DNA of 45,388 bases, taken from Rhodoferax sp. Lineage in GTDB: Bacteria > Pseudomonadota > Gammaproteobacteria > Burkholderiales > Burkholderiaceae_C. Below the pieces are notes generated by a model, which was given only the letters and a program-made list of their open reading frames with translations, was not told where the DNA came from and ran no database searches. This document shows positions 1 to 11,939 of this stretch, piece by piece; position 1 is the first letter of the stretch; the number at the start of each line of letters is the position of its first letter. Where the stretch lies: NCBI RefSeq assembly GCF_028689305.1, contig NZ_JAQTWM010000024.1, forward strand, positions 1-45,388, in the 5' to 3' direction. The position numbers and the translations under genes are program-made.

Positions 1-85
1 CCAGCGCAGCCCAAGCCCCATCCCCATCAGAAGCAACTCCAAGAGGTCATTCTTGAGCGCGCATGGGCGTACCCGTAACCATTTC

Positions 86-90
86 GGAGA
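86..90 (+). promoter_or_regulatory. Ribosome binding site deciding the carA start
   Basis: GGAGA lies five bases before a GTG at 96. The upstream in-frame ATG at 63 has no comparable Shine-Dalgarno sequence. Starting at 96 gives an N-terminus reading [19 protein letters not shown], which is how CarA usually begins. No clear promoter is visible in bases 1-95. Confidence 0.7.
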
Positions 91-95
91 ACCCA

Positions 96-1283
96 GTGCT
101 TTTGTCTCTCAAGGGAAATACCCCACCAGCCATTCTGGCGCTCGCGGACGGCACGGTCTATATTGGCAATTCCATTGGCGCCACTGGCTCCACCGTTGGC
201 GAGGTGGTGTTCAACACCGCCATGACCGGCTATCAGGAAATCCTCACGGACCCCAGCTATTGCCAGCAGATCGTCACGCTCACTTATCCGCACATTGGAA
301 ACTATGGTGTCAATCCGCAGGATGTTGAATCTGATCGCATTCATGCCGCGGGCCTGATCATCAAGGACTTGCCGCTGCTGGCTTCCAACTTTCGCTCCAC
401 CCAAACCCTCAGCCAATACCTGGTGGCTGAAGGTACGGTGGCCATTGCCAACATCGACACCCGCCAGTTGACCCGCCAGCTGCGCACCCAGGGTGCCCAA
501 AACGGCTGTATTTTGGCTTTGGCAGCGGGCGAAGCGGTGACCCAGGCGGTGATTGACCGCGCCATCGCCCAAGCCAAGGCCGTGCCCAGCATGGCGGGCC
601 TGGACTTGGCCAAGGTGGTGAGTGCCAAGACCGGCTACGCCTGGGCTCAAACCGAATGGGCGCTGTCCAATCCCGCTTTGAATGGTCAGCCAGGTTTTGG
701 TGAACAAACGGCACCGCGCTTTCATGTGGTGGCTTATGACTTTGGGGTCAAGAAAAACATCCTGCGCATGTTGTCGCAACGCGGTTGCCGCGTCACCGTG
801 GTGCCGGCGCAAACCTCGGCGGCAGAGGTGCTCAAACACCAGCCCGATGGTGTCTTCCTGAGCAACGGCCCGGGTGACCCCGAGCCGTGTGACTACGCCA
901 TTGCCGCAGCGGCTGAACTGATTGAATCCGGCATCCCTACCTTTGGCATCTGCCTGGGGCACCAGATCATGGCCTTGGCCAGCGGCGCCAAAACCTTCAA
1001 GATGAAGTTTGGCCACCACGGGGCCAACCACCCGGTCAAGGACCTGGACACCGGGCATGTCAGCATCACCAGCCAGAACCACGGTTTTGCGGTGGATGAA
1101 AAAACCCTGCCAGCCCATTTGCGCGCCACGCACATCAGTTTGTTTGACGGCACGCTGCAGGGCATGGAACGCACCGACAAGCCTGCGTTCAGTTTCCAGG
1201 GGCACCCGGAAGCATCACCTGGTCCGCAAGACATCGGTTACCTGTTTGACCGCTTTGTGACCAGCATGGCGGCACGCGCATGA
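96..1283 (+). CDS. carA: Carbamoyl-phosphate synthase small (glutaminase) subunit
   Basis: CarA hydrolyses glutamine and passes ammonia to CarB, which makes carbamoyl phosphate for pyrimidine and arginine synthesis in the cytoplasm. The protein is 395 residues from the GTG at 96. The N-terminal CarA-specific domain is followed by a class I glutamine amidotransferase domain. The nucleophile is Cys286 in FGICLGHQ, and His370 and Glu372 in [10 protein letters not shown] complete the triad. The acyl-binding loop [12 protein letters not shown] is intact. An in-frame ATG at 63 would add 11 residues that do not look like CarA. The stop overlaps the start of the next gene (ATGA), so the exporter is probably co-translated. 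Identity is certain; only the start is debatable. Confidence 0.97.
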   Translation: MLLSLKGNTPPAILALADGTVYIGNSIGATGSTVGEVVFNTAMTGYQEILTDPSYCQQIVTLTYPHIGNYGVNPQDVESDRIHAAGLIIKDLPLLASNFRSTQTLSQYLVAEGTVAIANIDTRQLTRQLRTQGAQNGCILALAAGEAVTQAVIDRAIAQAKAVPSMAGLDLAKVVSAKTGYAWAQTEWALSNPALNGQPGFGEQTAPRFHVVAYDFGVKKNILRMLSQRGCRVTVVPAQTSAAEVLKHQPDGVFLSNGPGDPEPCDYAIAAAAELIESGIPTFGICLGHQIMALASGAKTFKMKFGHHGANHPVKDLDTGHVSITSQNHGFAVDEKTLPAHLRATHISLFDGTLQGMERTDKPAFSFQGHPEASPGPQDIGYLFDRFVTSMAARA

Positions 1284-1960
1284 ATGTTTACGGTGTCACC
1301 GATCTGTGGACCTACGTGGTAGGGGCCTTCGGCATCATCTTGTTGCCTGGGCCGAACTCGCTGTATGTGCTCAGCGTGGCCACGGCACGCGGTGTGCGGG
1401 CCGGGTTTCAGGGCGCGTTTGGCGTGTTTGTGGGTGACACCATTTTGCTGATCTGTACCGCGCTGGGCGCGGCCAGTTTGCTGCGCACCCACCCCACAGC
1501 GTTCATGGTGGTCAAGTACGCCGGGGCAACTTACCTGTTCTGGATCGGGTTGACTTTGTTGTGGGGGGCTTTGAAGGGGCTGCGCAACCCGGCTGATGCC
1601 GTGCAGGTGACGGTTGAGGCCTCGGCCCCTCAGACGGCAGCGGCAGCACCTCATTTGCAACGGCCCTTTCGCCGTGCGCTGATTGTGAGCCTGCTCAATC
1701 CGAAGGCGATTTTGTTTCTGCTGTCGTTTTTTGTGCAGTTCATTGATCCCGCTTACGCCCAGCCCGAGGTGCCGTTTCTGATTTTGAGCGCCATCCTGAT
1801 GACCTTCAGTGCGCTGTACCTGACGGCATTGATTTTTACCGGCGCACGGTTGGCGCAAATTTTTCGCCAGCGCCAACGGCTCTCGAGTGGCTTGTCCAGC
1901 CTGGTGGGGGGCTTGTTTGTGTGGTTTGGAACCAAGCTGGCCACCGCCAGCCTGAATTGA
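1280..1960 (+). CDS. leuE: LysE/RhtB-family amino-acid exporter, LeuE-like
   Basis: This is a 226-residue inner-membrane protein of the LysE/RhtB superfamily, which export amino acids by proton antiport. The N-terminal stretch [20 protein letters not shown] carries the family signature (L/V-PGPN) in the first membrane segment. The following [10 protein letters not shown] and the [17 protein letters not shown] block resemble E. coli LeuE as I remember it. About six hydrophobic segments are visible, with a hydrophilic loop near residues 105-135. It overlaps carA by four bases and sits between carA and carB, so it should be transcribed with them. Leucine as the substrate is only an inference from similarity; another neutral amino acid is possible. 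Confidence 0.8.
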   Translation: MNVYGVTDLWTYVVGAFGIILLPGPNSLYVLSVATARGVRAGFQGAFGVFVGDTILLICTALGAASLLRTHPTAFMVVKYAGATYLFWIGLTLLWGALKGLRNPADAVQVTVEASAPQTAAAAPHLQRPFRRALIVSLLNPKAILFLLSFFVQFIDPAYAQPEVPFLILSAILMTFSALYLTALIFTGARLAQIFRQRQRLSSGLSSLVGGLFVWFGTKLATASLN

Positions 1961-1965
1961 ATCGT

Positions 1966-2021
1966 TATAAAAATAGGAGCTGCTTCCCCTTGTATCTTCT
2001 GGGCTAGAGGCGGTTTTAATC
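1966..2021 (+). repeat. Dispersed repeat copy A (GGGCTAGAGGC family)
   Basis: The 56-base element starts TATAAAAATAGGAGCTGCTT and ends in TGGGCTAGAGGC followed by a T-rich tail. It aligns without gaps to the reverse complement of 6134-6189, sharing the first nine bases, AGCT at position 13 and TGGGCT at positions 35-40. It fills nearly all the space between leuE and carB, so it forms the leader just before the carB ATG. I remember elements of this kind as common in Comamonadaceae genomes. Confidence 0.7.
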
Positions 2022-2028
2022 GAAAATT

Positions 2029-5331
<3,303 letters not shown>

Positions 5332-5379
5332 ATCTGCGACAAGCAGTTGATGAATGGCGTTCAGGCGCCACAATCGCGG

Positions 5380-5385
5380 CATAAT
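5380..5385 (+). promoter_or_regulatory. Possible -10 box of the greA leader
   Basis: GGCATAATTC contains CATAAT, five of six matches to TATAAT. No -35 hexamer with good spacing is visible. If it is used, the transcript would begin near 5392 and run straight into the hairpin at 5394-5427. Confidence 0.3.
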
Positions 5386-5393
5386 TCAGCCAC

Positions 5394-5427
5394 ACCGCCG
5401 AACGGTAACGTTCGGCGGTTTCATTTT
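5394..5427 (+). terminator. Rho-independent terminator between carB and greA
   Basis: A perfect 11-bp stem, ACCGCCGAACG with CGTTCGGCGGT, encloses the loop GTAA and is followed by TTTCATTTT. It lies 62 bases after the carB stop and 28 bases before the greA start codon. It can end carB transcription, and it would also sit inside any transcript starting near 5392, so it may attenuate greA. Confidence 0.85.
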
Positions 5428-5445
5428 GGATCATCTTTTATTCAC

Positions 5446-5449
5446 GGAG
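5446..5449 (+). promoter_or_regulatory. Ribosome binding site deciding the greA start
   Basis: GGAG lies six bases before the GTG at 5456. The longer reading from 5354 would translate through the terminator hairpin and has no family similarity in its first 34 residues. Confidence 0.75.
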
Positions 5450-5455
5450 CACCCA

Positions 5456-5932
5456 GTGGCGACTCTTCCCATTACCAAGCGTGGCGCCGAAATTCTCAAG
5501 GCCGAGCTGCACCAACTCAAGGCATTTGAGCGGCCGGCGGTCATCAATGCGATTGCCGAGGCGCGGGCCCAGGGTGACCTGAGCGAAAACGCCGAATACG
5601 AAGCGGCCAAGGACAAACAGGGTTTTGTCGAAGGGCGCATCCAGGAAATTGAAGGCAAGTTGTCCGTGGCCCAGATCATTGATCCGTCCGAGCTGGATGC
5701 GGGTGGGCGTGTGGTGTTCGGTACGACTGTGGAGCTGGAAGATGAAGACACCGGTGAGAAGGTGACCTACCAGATTGTGGGTGAGGATGAAGCGGATATC
5801 AAACTGGGTCTGGTCAACATCAACAGCCCGGTGGCGCGCGCCCTGATTGGCAAGGAAGAAGGTGATGTGGCCGAGGTGCAAGCACCCGGTGGTTTGCGCC
5901 GTTATGAAGTGGTGGCAGTCCACTACAAGTGA
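5456..5932 (+). CDS. greA: Transcription elongation factor GreA
   Basis: GreA enters the secondary channel of stalled RNA polymerase and stimulates cleavage of backtracked RNA. The product is 158 residues, the standard GreA length, when read from the GTG at 5456 ([18 protein letters not shown]). Residues 1-75 form the antiparallel coiled coil, and the acidic tip loop [14 protein letters not shown] carries the Asp and Glu that position catalytic magnesium. The C-terminal FKBP-like domain follows ([18 protein letters not shown]). The gene stands behind a terminator hairpin, so expression may need read-through from carB or its own leader promoter. Its stop overlaps the start of the next gene. 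Confidence 0.96.
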   Translation: MATLPITKRGAEILKAELHQLKAFERPAVINAIAEARAQGDLSENAEYEAAKDKQGFVEGRIQEIEGKLSVAQIIDPSELDAGGRVVFGTTVELEDEDTGEKVTYQIVGEDEADIKLGLVNINSPVARALIGKEEGDVAEVQAPGGLRRYEVVAVHYK

Positions 5933-6366
5933 TGAAGTCAATGTTATCTGCCTGGCCGGTTTGGATCGCTGCCTTTTGGTGGGGTAGTTTGACCACGGTG
6001 GGGTTTTACGTGGTACCGATGTTGTTTGCTCATCTGCCGACACCAGCGCTGGCGGGCAATATGGCGGCCAAACTTTTTGCCGCCCAAACCTGGGTGGCTT
6101 TGGTGTGTGGTTTGTTGTTGCTGATGAATGGCAGGCAAAATCAGCCTTCAGCCCAGACAGAACAATCGCGAGTAGCTATCATTTTTATAGTTTCCGGGAT
6201 GCTGCTGGCGTTGTTGTCGGAGTTTGCTGTGGCGCCGCGCATCATTGCCAGGGAGAACTTGCGGCTGTGGCACAGCATTGGCACCCTGTTGTACGCCTTG
6301 CAGTGGGGGTGCGCCGGGGTGGTGTTTCAAAAGCTGATGACGGGGCGGTCCGGGTCGGCGCGGTGA
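5932..6366 (+). CDS. DUF4149-type (TMEM205-like) membrane protein
   Basis: This is a 144-residue integral membrane protein with about four membrane segments, near residues 5-30, 47-65, 80-97 and 110-132. The N-terminal half, with WWGSLTTVGFYVVPMLF and KLFAAQTWVAL, matches the DUF4149 family as I know it from the same place beside greA in related bacteria. The biochemical role is unknown. Residues 69-86, including the start of the third membrane segment, are encoded by an inverted copy of a dispersed repeat (6134-6189). The ATG at 5932 overlaps the greA stop; a GTG at 5929 would add one residue. The family call rests on pattern and context. Confidence 0.7.
   Translation: MKSMLSAWPVWIAAFWWGSLTTVGFYVVPMLFAHLPTPALAGNMAAKLFAAQTWVALVCGLLLLMNGRQNQPSAQTEQSRVAIIFIVSGMLLALLSEFAVAPRIIARENLRLWHSIGTLLYALQWGCAGVVFQKLMTGRSGSAR
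6134..6189 (-). repeat. Dispersed repeat copy B, inside a coding region
   Basis: Read on the minus strand this begins TATAAAAATGATAGCTACTC and continues to TGGGCTGAAGGC and a T-rich end. It aligns gap-free with copy A over 56 bases. It is open in the reading frame of the DUF4149 gene and contributes residues 69-86 of that protein. Confidence 0.7.
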
Positions 6367-6399
6367 CGTTGGCGCAGGTCCTGGCCTGCACCATGGGGG

Positions 6400-6873
6400 T
6401 CAGCTCTGGTTGCGCTTTTTGATGCTGACGGGTTTGCGTTTGGCGCGCTTGATTTGGCCGCCAGAAGTCAGGCGCTGGTTGCCGAGCACACGCAAGGTCT
6501 TGACTTCGGGGCGCTGGCCGCCACGTTTGCTGAATTTGAGCACCTTGACGTCCTTGGGGCCGGGCATGCGGTCTTCATCCACCGCTTTTTCGCGCTCCGG
6601 CATCGGGCGCCAGAGCACCAGCAGCTTGCCAATATGCTGGATGGGGGCGGCGTTGAGTTCGTCGGCCAGGGTTAAAAACATGGCTTCACGGGCAGCGCGG
6701 TCATCCGAAAACACCCGGACCTTGATCAGGCCATGGGCATTCAGGGCCGCATCAGCTTCTTTTTTCACGGCGGCCGTGAGGCCGTCGCCGCCAATCATGA
6801 CCACCGGGTCAAGGTGGTGGGCATCGGCGCGATGCAGTTTGCGTTGGGCAGGGGTCAGTTGTATTTGAGGCAT
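6400..6873 (-). CDS. yhbY: YhbY-family ribosome-assembly RNA-binding protein
   Basis: This 157-residue protein carries a CRM (CRS1-YhbY) KH-like RNA-binding domain in roughly the first 95 residues: LTPAQRKLHRADAHHLDPVV, then the GxxG-type loop IGGDGLT, then HGLIKVRVFSDDR. The family associates with pre-50S particles. The C-terminal 60 residues are an added tail that ends strongly basic (IKRAKRKPVSIKKRNQS), probably an RNA-contact extension. The start is set at MPQIQLTPAQ; a longer reading to 6966 would run into the divergent rlmE gene and add 31 unlikely residues. Only 28 bases separate it from rlmE, so the two genes share a divergent promoter region and a ribosome-maturation theme. Confidence 0.9.
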   Translation of the reverse strand: MPQIQLTPAQRKLHRADAHHLDPVVMIGGDGLTAAVKKEADAALNAHGLIKVRVFSDDRAAREAMFLTLADELNAAPIQHIGKLLVLWRPMPEREKAVDEDRMPGPKDVKVLKFSKRGGQRPEVKTLRVLGNQRLTSGGQIKRAKRKPVSIKKRNQS

Positions 6874-6901
6874 GGCCGTATTATCGGCGAGATGGGGCAT
6901 T

Positions 6902-7570
6902 ATGAAATCAGCAGTTAAAAGCAGCAAAGTCAATCGGGCGTGGCTCAACGACCATGTGAATGACACTTACGTCAAATTGGCGCAAAAGGATGGTTATCGT
7001 GCGCGCGCGGCTTACAAGCTCAAGGAAATTGACGAAACCTTGCACCTGATCAAGCCGGGGCAGCTGGTGGTCGATCTGGGCTCGGCGCCCGGCGCCTGGA
7101 GCCAATATGTGCGGCGCAAGCTGTCGCCAAAATCGGCCACCGGTGGCGGTGCTGCGGTCGGTGCGCTCAATGGTCGCATTTTTGCGCTGGACATCCTGCC
7201 GATGGCGCCGATTGAGGACGTGGTGTTCATCCAGGGGGATATTCGTGAAGCGTCGGTGCTGGCTGATTTGGCCGCTCACATGCAGGGACAATTGGCCGAT
7301 CTGGTGATTTCGGACATGGCGCCCAATCTGTCTGGCATCGAGTCGGTCGACGCCGCTCGCATCGAACATCTGGTGGAGTTGGCGCTGGAATTCGCCCAGG
7401 CGCATCTCAAGCCACAGGGCGCAGTGGTGGCCAAGGTGTTTCACGGCGGCAGTTACGACATCCTGGTAAAGCGGTTCCGGGAGACCTTTGTGACTGTCAA
7501 ACGCATCAAGCCCAAGGCATCGCGGGATAAGTCGTCCGAAACTTTTTTGGTGGGCCTGGTCTTGAAATAA
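6902..7570 (+). CDS. rlmE: 23S rRNA 2'-O-methyltransferase RlmE (RrmJ/FtsJ)
   Basis: RlmE methylates the ribose of U2552 in the 23S rRNA A loop late in 50S assembly, using S-adenosylmethionine. The protein is 222 residues from MKSAVKSSKVNRAWLNDHVN. YRARAAYKL supplies the first catalytic Lys, VVDLGSAPGAWSQ is the cofactor loop, DLVISDMAPN gives the catalytic Asp, VAKVFHGG the second Lys and SSETFLVGL the Glu, so the K-D-K-E tetrad is complete. An upstream ATG at 6872 would add ten non-conserved residues overlapping yhbY. It is followed, after 123 bases, by ftsH, the classic rlmE-ftsH order of proteobacteria. Confidence 0.96.
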   Translation: MKSAVKSSKVNRAWLNDHVNDTYVKLAQKDGYRARAAYKLKEIDETLHLIKPGQLVVDLGSAPGAWSQYVRRKLSPKSATGGGAAVGALNGRIFALDILPMAPIEDVVFIQGDIREASVLADLAAHMQGQLADLVISDMAPNLSGIESVDAARIEHLVELALEFAQAHLKPQGAVVAKVFHGGSYDILVKRFRETFVTVKRIKPKASRDKSSETFLVGLVLK

Positions 7571-7683
7571 GCCACATTTCCTTGCAGCTGCTGTGGCTGA
7601 TGATGGTTCCCAGGTATCCGCCAGCCAGCGAAAAGCCTAGAATCCTGCCCGGCAAGGCGTGAAAAATTTATTGCGTGTCTATT

Positions 7684-7687
7684 GGAG
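7684..7687 (+). promoter_or_regulatory. Ribosome binding site deciding the ftsH start
   Basis: GGAG lies six bases before a TTG at 7694. Starting there gives [18 protein letters not shown], the usual FtsH N-terminus of related bacteria. An earlier TTG at 7682 overlaps this ribosome binding site and cannot use it. Confidence 0.7.
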
Positions 7688-7693
7688 TTTCGC

Positions 7694-9613
7694 TTGAACA
7701 ATCCATGGTTTTCAAAAATAGCTGTTTGGTTGGTGATTGCGATGGTGCTGTTCACCGTCTTCAAACAGTTTGATACCCGTCCAGCAGGTGGTGCCGGCTA
7801 TCTGGGCTATTCTGATTTTCTGGAAGAAGTCAGGGGCAAGCGGATCAAGAGTGCCATCATTCAGGAAGGCCAGAGTGGTACCGAGATCGTGGCCGTTACC
7901 ACGGATGATCGCAAGATTCGCACCACCGCCACTTATCTCGACCGTGGTCTGGTGGGTGATCTGATTGCCAATGACGTCAAGTTTGATGTCCGTCCCCGTG
8001 AAGAAGGCTCCTTGCTGATGACGCTGCTGGTGAGTTGGGGGCCCATGCTGTTGCTGATTGGCGTGTGGATTTATTTCATGCGTCAGATGCAAGGTGGCGG
8101 CAAAGGTGGTGCCTTCAGTTTTGGCAAGAGCAAGGCGCGCTTGCTCGATGAAAACACCAACACCGTGACTTTTGCCGACGTCGCCGGGTGTGATGAAGCC
8201 AAGGAAGAGGTGAAGGAAGTGGTGGACTTCCTCAAGGATCCGGCCAAATTCCAGAAGCTGGGTGGCCGTATTCCGCGTGGTCTGCTGCTGGTGGGCCCGC
8301 CCGGTACCGGCAAAACCCTGTTGGCCAAGTCGATTGCTGGTGAGGCCAAGGTGCCGTTCTTTTCGATCTCGGGTTCGGATTTTGTCGAGATGTTTGTCGG
8401 CGTGGGGGCATCCCGTGTGCGTGACATGTTTGACAACGCCAAGAAAAATGCACCCTGCATCATCTTCATTGATGAAATTGACGCAGTGGGTCGGCAGCGT
8501 GGTGCCGGTCTGGGCGGTGGCAATGACGAGCGTGAACAGACGCTCAACCAGATGCTGGTGGAGATGGATGGTTTCGAGACCAATATGGGCGTGATTGTGG
8601 TGGCTGCCACCAACCGCCCCGACATTCTGGATGCTGCGCTGCTGCGTCCGGGGCGTTTTGACCGCCAGGTTTATGTAACCTTGCCGGACATCCGTGGCCG
8701 TGAGCAGATTTTGAATGTGCACATGCGCAAGGTCCCGTTGAGCCCGGATGTCAATGCTGCTGTGATTGCCCGCGGTACACCGGGCATGAGTGGTGCCGAT
8801 CTGGCCAATTTGTGTAACGAGGCTGCGCTGATGGCGGCGCGGCGCAATGCCCGCACGGTTGAAATGCAGGACTTCGAAAAGGCCAAGGACAAGATCCTGA
8901 TGGGGCCAGAGCGCAAGAGCATGGTCATGCCCGAGGAAGAGCGTCGCAATACCGCGTACCACGAGTCGGGCCACGCGCTGATTGGCAAGCTGCTGCCCAA
9001 GTGTGACCCGGTGCACAAGGTCACCATCATTCCGCGTGGGCGTGCGCTGGGCGTGACGATGAGCCTGCCGGCACAGGACCGTTATTCCTATGACAAGGAG
9101 TACATGCTCAACCAGATCAGCATGCTGTTCGGTGGTCGTATTGCCGAAGAGGTGTTCATGAACCAGATGACCACCGGTGCCAGCAATGACTTTGAGCGCG
9201 CCACCCAGATTGCCCGCGACATGGTCATGCGTTATGGCATGACAGCGGCGTTGGGGCCGATGGTGTATGCCGAGAACGAAGGTGAAGTGTTTCTGGGCCG
9301 CTCGGTGACCAAAACCACCAACATGAGTGAAGAGACCATGCAGAAGGTGGATGCCGAAGTGCGCAGAATCATTGATGAGCAATACGCCTTAGCGCGTCGC
9401 CTGATCGAAGAGCACAGCGACAAGATGCATGCCATGGCCAAGGCCTTGCTGGAGTGGGAAACCATTGACAGCGACCAGCTGGACGACATCATGGGGGGCA
9501 AGGAGCCGCGCCCGCCGAAAGATTGGACGCCGCGTGTAACGACAGCGGGGTCTGATGGTGGCGGTGGTGGCTCTCCTGCCGTTAAGACGGACGCAGCACC
9601 CACGGCAGCTTGA
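7694..9613 (+). CDS. ftsH: ATP-dependent zinc metalloprotease FtsH
   Basis: FtsH is a hexameric inner-membrane AAA+ protease that degrades damaged membrane proteins and regulators such as RpoH and LpxC in E. coli. The 639-residue product has membrane segments near residues 6-22 and 97-118 with a periplasmic domain between them. Walker A GPPGTGKT is at 201-208, Walker B IIFIDEID around 256-263, and the second region of homology includes [20 protein letters not shown]. The zinc site HESGH is at 423-427. The C-terminus is glycine-rich and low in complexity. The start is a TTG chosen on its ribosome binding site. No strong promoter is evident in the gap after rlmE, so part of its expression may come from the rlmE promoter. 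A good terminator follows. Confidence 0.98.
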   Translation: MNNPWFSKIAVWLVIAMVLFTVFKQFDTRPAGGAGYLGYSDFLEEVRGKRIKSAIIQEGQSGTEIVAVTTDDRKIRTTATYLDRGLVGDLIANDVKFDVRPREEGSLLMTLLVSWGPMLLLIGVWIYFMRQMQGGGKGGAFSFGKSKARLLDENTNTVTFADVAGCDEAKEEVKEVVDFLKDPAKFQKLGGRIPRGLLLVGPPGTGKTLLAKSIAGEAKVPFFSISGSDFVEMFVGVGASRVRDMFDNAKKNAPCIIFIDEIDAVGRQRGAGLGGGNDEREQTLNQMLVEMDGFETNMGVIVVAATNRPDILDAALLRPGRFDRQVYVTLPDIRGREQILNVHMRKVPLSPDVNAAVIARGTPGMSGADLANLCNEAALMAARRNARTVEMQDFEKAKDKILMGPERKSMVMPEEERRNTAYHESGHALIGKLLPKCDPVHKVTIIPRGRALGVTMSLPAQDRYSYDKEYMLNQISMLFGGRIAEEVFMNQMTTGASNDFERATQIARDMVMRYGMTAALGPMVYAENEGEVFLGRSVTKTTNMSEETMQKVDAEVRRIIDEQYALARRLIEEHSDKMHAMAKALLEWETIDSDQLDDIMGGKEPRPPKDWTPRVTTAGSDGGGGGSPAVKTDAAPTAA

Positions 9614-9632
9614 AGCTGCGTGGCACAAAATG

Positions 9633-9656
9633 ACGGGGCAATGGCCCCGTTTTTTT
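9633..9656 (+). terminator. Rho-independent terminator after ftsH
   Basis: ACGGGGC pairs with GCCCCGT around a four-base loop AATG, followed directly by seven T residues. It starts 20 bases after the ftsH stop and lies just before folP, so folP-glmM needs another promoter or read-through. Confidence 0.9.
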
Positions 9657-9678
9657 ATGTCGACTGCCCGGTGTTTGA

Positions 9679-10599
9679 ATGGATTCCTCACTTATGTATT
9701 GGCAAACCTCCCGATTCCAGATTGATCTCAGTCGTCCTCAAGTGATGGGGATTGTGAACGTGACCCCCGATTCTTTTTCGGACGGCGCTCAACACGCCGA
9801 TACTGCAGCAGCGCTGGTGCACTGTGAACAGTTGATTCAGGACGGGGCTGATATCCTGGACATTGGTGGCGAGTCCACCCGGCCTGGTGCCCGACCGCTG
9901 GGGGTTGAGGAGGAGCTGGCGCGGGTGTTACCGGTGGTCAGAGAGGCTGTCAGACTGGGGGTGCCGGTGTCGGTGGATACCTACAAGCCTCAGGTTATGC
10001 GGGCGGTGCTGGACCTGGGTGCCGACATCATCAATGACATCTGGGCCTTGCGTTGGCGTGGTGAGTCAGGCGTGGCCGAAGCGCCCGGGGTCGTCGCTGG
10101 CCATCCGTCATGTGGTGTCTGTCTGATGCATATGCACCTGGAGCCGCAAACCATGCAAATCCAGCCCATGCAGGGCGATGTGATTCCTCAAGTGCTCTCA
10201 TTTTTAGAGCGATCTGCGCACAATTTGTGCGGGCTAGGGGTCAAAAAGTCCAGAATTCTGGTGGACCCCGGTGTCGGTTTTGGCAAGACGGTGGCCCAGA
10301 ACTTTGTTTTATTGGCCCGTCAGACCGAACTGCTGGCAGCAGGTTTCCCGCTGCTGCTGGGGTGGTCACGCAAATCGTCGCTGGCTGGCATGACTGCTGG
10401 CAGTGAGCGAGGTCAAACCTTGTTGCCTCACCAGCGTCTGGCTCCCAGCCTGGCGGCTGCATTGTTGGCAGCACAGCGTGAGGCCAGCGTGATCCGCGTG
10501 CACGATGTCAAGGAAACCGTACAGGTATTGAAAGTGCTTGAGACGATAAGATCAGTGTCAACTCAATCGATCAATCAGGAAGGAAGAACCCAGTCATGA
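9679..10599 (+). CDS. folP: Dihydropteroate synthase
   Basis: FolP joins p-aminobenzoate to dihydropterin pyrophosphate to make dihydropteroate in folate synthesis; it is the sulfonamide target. The 306-residue TIM barrel shows [15 protein letters not shown] near the N-terminus, [13 protein letters not shown] with the substrate loop, [17 protein letters not shown], and [10 protein letters not shown]. The last helix ends [13 protein letters not shown]. An in-frame ATG at 9694 (MYWQTSRF) is an equally good start. The segment encoding [16 protein letters not shown] resembles a dispersed repeat at the DNA level, but the protein length there matches other FolP proteins. The stop overlaps the glmM start (ATGA). 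Confidence 0.95.
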   Translation: MDSSLMYWQTSRFQIDLSRPQVMGIVNVTPDSFSDGAQHADTAAALVHCEQLIQDGADILDIGGESTRPGARPLGVEEELARVLPVVREAVRLGVPVSVDTYKPQVMRAVLDLGADIINDIWALRWRGESGVAEAPGVVAGHPSCGVCLMHMHLEPQTMQIQPMQGDVIPQVLSFLERSAHNLCGLGVKKSRILVDPGVGFGKTVAQNFVLLARQTELLAAGFPLLLGWSRKSSLAGMTAGSERGQTLLPHQRLAPSLAAALLAAQREASVIRVHDVKETVQVLKVLETIRSVSTQSINQEGRTQS

Positions 10600-11939
10600 C
10601 ACGCCAATATTTTGGAACCGATGGTATTCGTGGCACCGTGGGGCAAGCACCCATTACGCCGGATTTCGTGCTGCGATTGGCACACGCTGTAGGCCGTGTA
10701 CTCAAACGTTCCGAGGCACGGCCCAAGGTGCTGATCGGCAAAGACACCCGGATTTCCGGCTATATGCTGGAGAGTGCCCTGGAAAGTGGTTTCAATTCTG
10801 CCGGCGTGGAAGTGGTGCTGCTGGGGCCTTTGCCAACGCCCGGTGTGGCCTATCTCACGCGGGCGCAACGGGCCTCTCTGGGTGTGGTGATCAGCGCCAG
10901 CCACAACCCGTTTGATGACAACGGCATCAAATTTTTCAGTGCTCAGGGTACCAAGCTGCCAGATGCTTGGGAGCGTGAGGTCGAGTCCGTCCTGGCCACT
11001 GATCCGGAATGGGTCGATTCGGCCAATCTGGGCAAGTCCCATCGTCTTGAAGATGCGGCCGGGCGTTACATTGAGTTTTGCAAGAGCACGTTTGCCAACA
11101 ATCTGACTCTGAAAGGTCTGCGCATTGTGGTGGATGCCGCCCATGGTGCGGCTTATCAGATTGCTCCCAAGGTATTCCACGAGCTTGGTGCCGAGGTGGT
11201 CTCTATTGGTTGCTCGCCCGATGGACTGAACATCAATCGAGGCGTGGGTGCAACCCACCCGGAGGCCTTGGTGGAGGCGGTCAAGGCGCACCGTGCGGAC
11301 ATGGGTGTGGCGCTGGATGGTGACGCAGACCGCTTACAGCTTGTCGACAGCCAGGGGCGTTTGTTCAATGGCGATGAGCTGCTCTATCTGATGGTAGATG
11401 ACCGCTTGCGTCGTCATGAGGTGGTGCCGGGGGTTGTGGGCACCCTGATGACCAATATGGCTGTTGAAGTGGCATTGAAAGCCAGGGGGGTGGCTTTTGT
11501 GCGGGCCAAGGTGGGTGACCGTTATGTGCTGGAGGAACTTGAAAAGAACCAGTGGCTGTTGGGTGGCGAAGGCTCCGGGCATTTGCTGGTGCTGGACAAA
11601 CATTCCACCGGTGATGGCCTGATTTCGGCCTTGCAGGTGCTGCAAACCGTGGTGCGTAGTGGTCAGTCTCCGGCACAGTTGCTCAAAGATGTCACCCTGT
11701 TTCCCCAGACACTGATCAATGTACGGCTCAAACCTGGTCAGGACTGGAAAAGCAGTGCCCGGCTGGAGTCGGAGACCCGTGTTGTTGAAGAGGAACTGGG
11801 GGCGTCCGGCCGGGTCTTGATTCGGGCCAGCGGCACCGAACCGCTGGTTCGGGTGATGGTGGAAGCCCGGGATGCGGCAAAAGCCAAATCCTATGCCCAG
11901 CGCATTGCTCAAACACTGACGGACAATGAGGAGTGCTGA
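10596..11939 (+). CDS. glmM: Phosphoglucosamine mutase
   Basis: GlmM converts glucosamine 6-phosphate to glucosamine 1-phosphate, the precursor of UDP-GlcNAc for peptidoglycan and lipopolysaccharide. The protein is 447 residues, the normal length. The phosphoserine is Ser102 in [15 protein letters not shown], the same number as in E. coli GlmM. The metal loop DGDADR and the sugar loop GGEGSGH are intact, and the C-terminal phosphate-binding loop [12 protein letters not shown] is present. AGGAAGGA upstream of the ATG serves as ribosome binding site. The gene overlaps folP by four bases, the conserved folP-glmM pairing of proteobacteria, and overlaps the following acetyltransferase gene by one base. 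Confidence 0.98.
   Translation: MTRQYFGTDGIRGTVGQAPITPDFVLRLAHAVGRVLKRSEARPKVLIGKDTRISGYMLESALESGFNSAGVEVVLLGPLPTPGVAYLTRAQRASLGVVISASHNPFDDNGIKFFSAQGTKLPDAWEREVESVLATDPEWVDSANLGKSHRLEDAAGRYIEFCKSTFANNLTLKGLRIVVDAAHGAAYQIAPKVFHELGAEVVSIGCSPDGLNINRGVGATHPEALVEAVKAHRADMGVALDGDADRLQLVDSQGRLFNGDELLYLMVDDRLRRHEVVPGVVGTLMTNMAVEVALKARGVAFVRAKVGDRYVLEELEKNQWLLGGEGSGHLLVLDKHSTGDGLISALQVLQTVVRSGQSPAQLLKDVTLFPQTLINVRLKPGQDWKSSARLESETRVVEEELGASGRVLIRASGTEPLVRVMVEARDAAKAKSYAQRIAQTLTDNEEC

Noticed and set aside
1-78. Possible 3' end of an upstream gene in frame 1, ending TAA at 76-78.
   Set aside because: Only 25 codons are visible with no recognisable motif, and a minus-strand reading of the same bases is equally open, so neither is supported.
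27-1205. Open frame of 392 codons on the minus strand opposite carA.
   Set aside because: Mirror frame of carA with no recognisable motif.
7712-9382. Open frame of 556 codons on the minus strand opposite ftsH.
   Set aside because: Mirror frame of ftsH, again His-, Gln- and Arg-rich, without family similarity.
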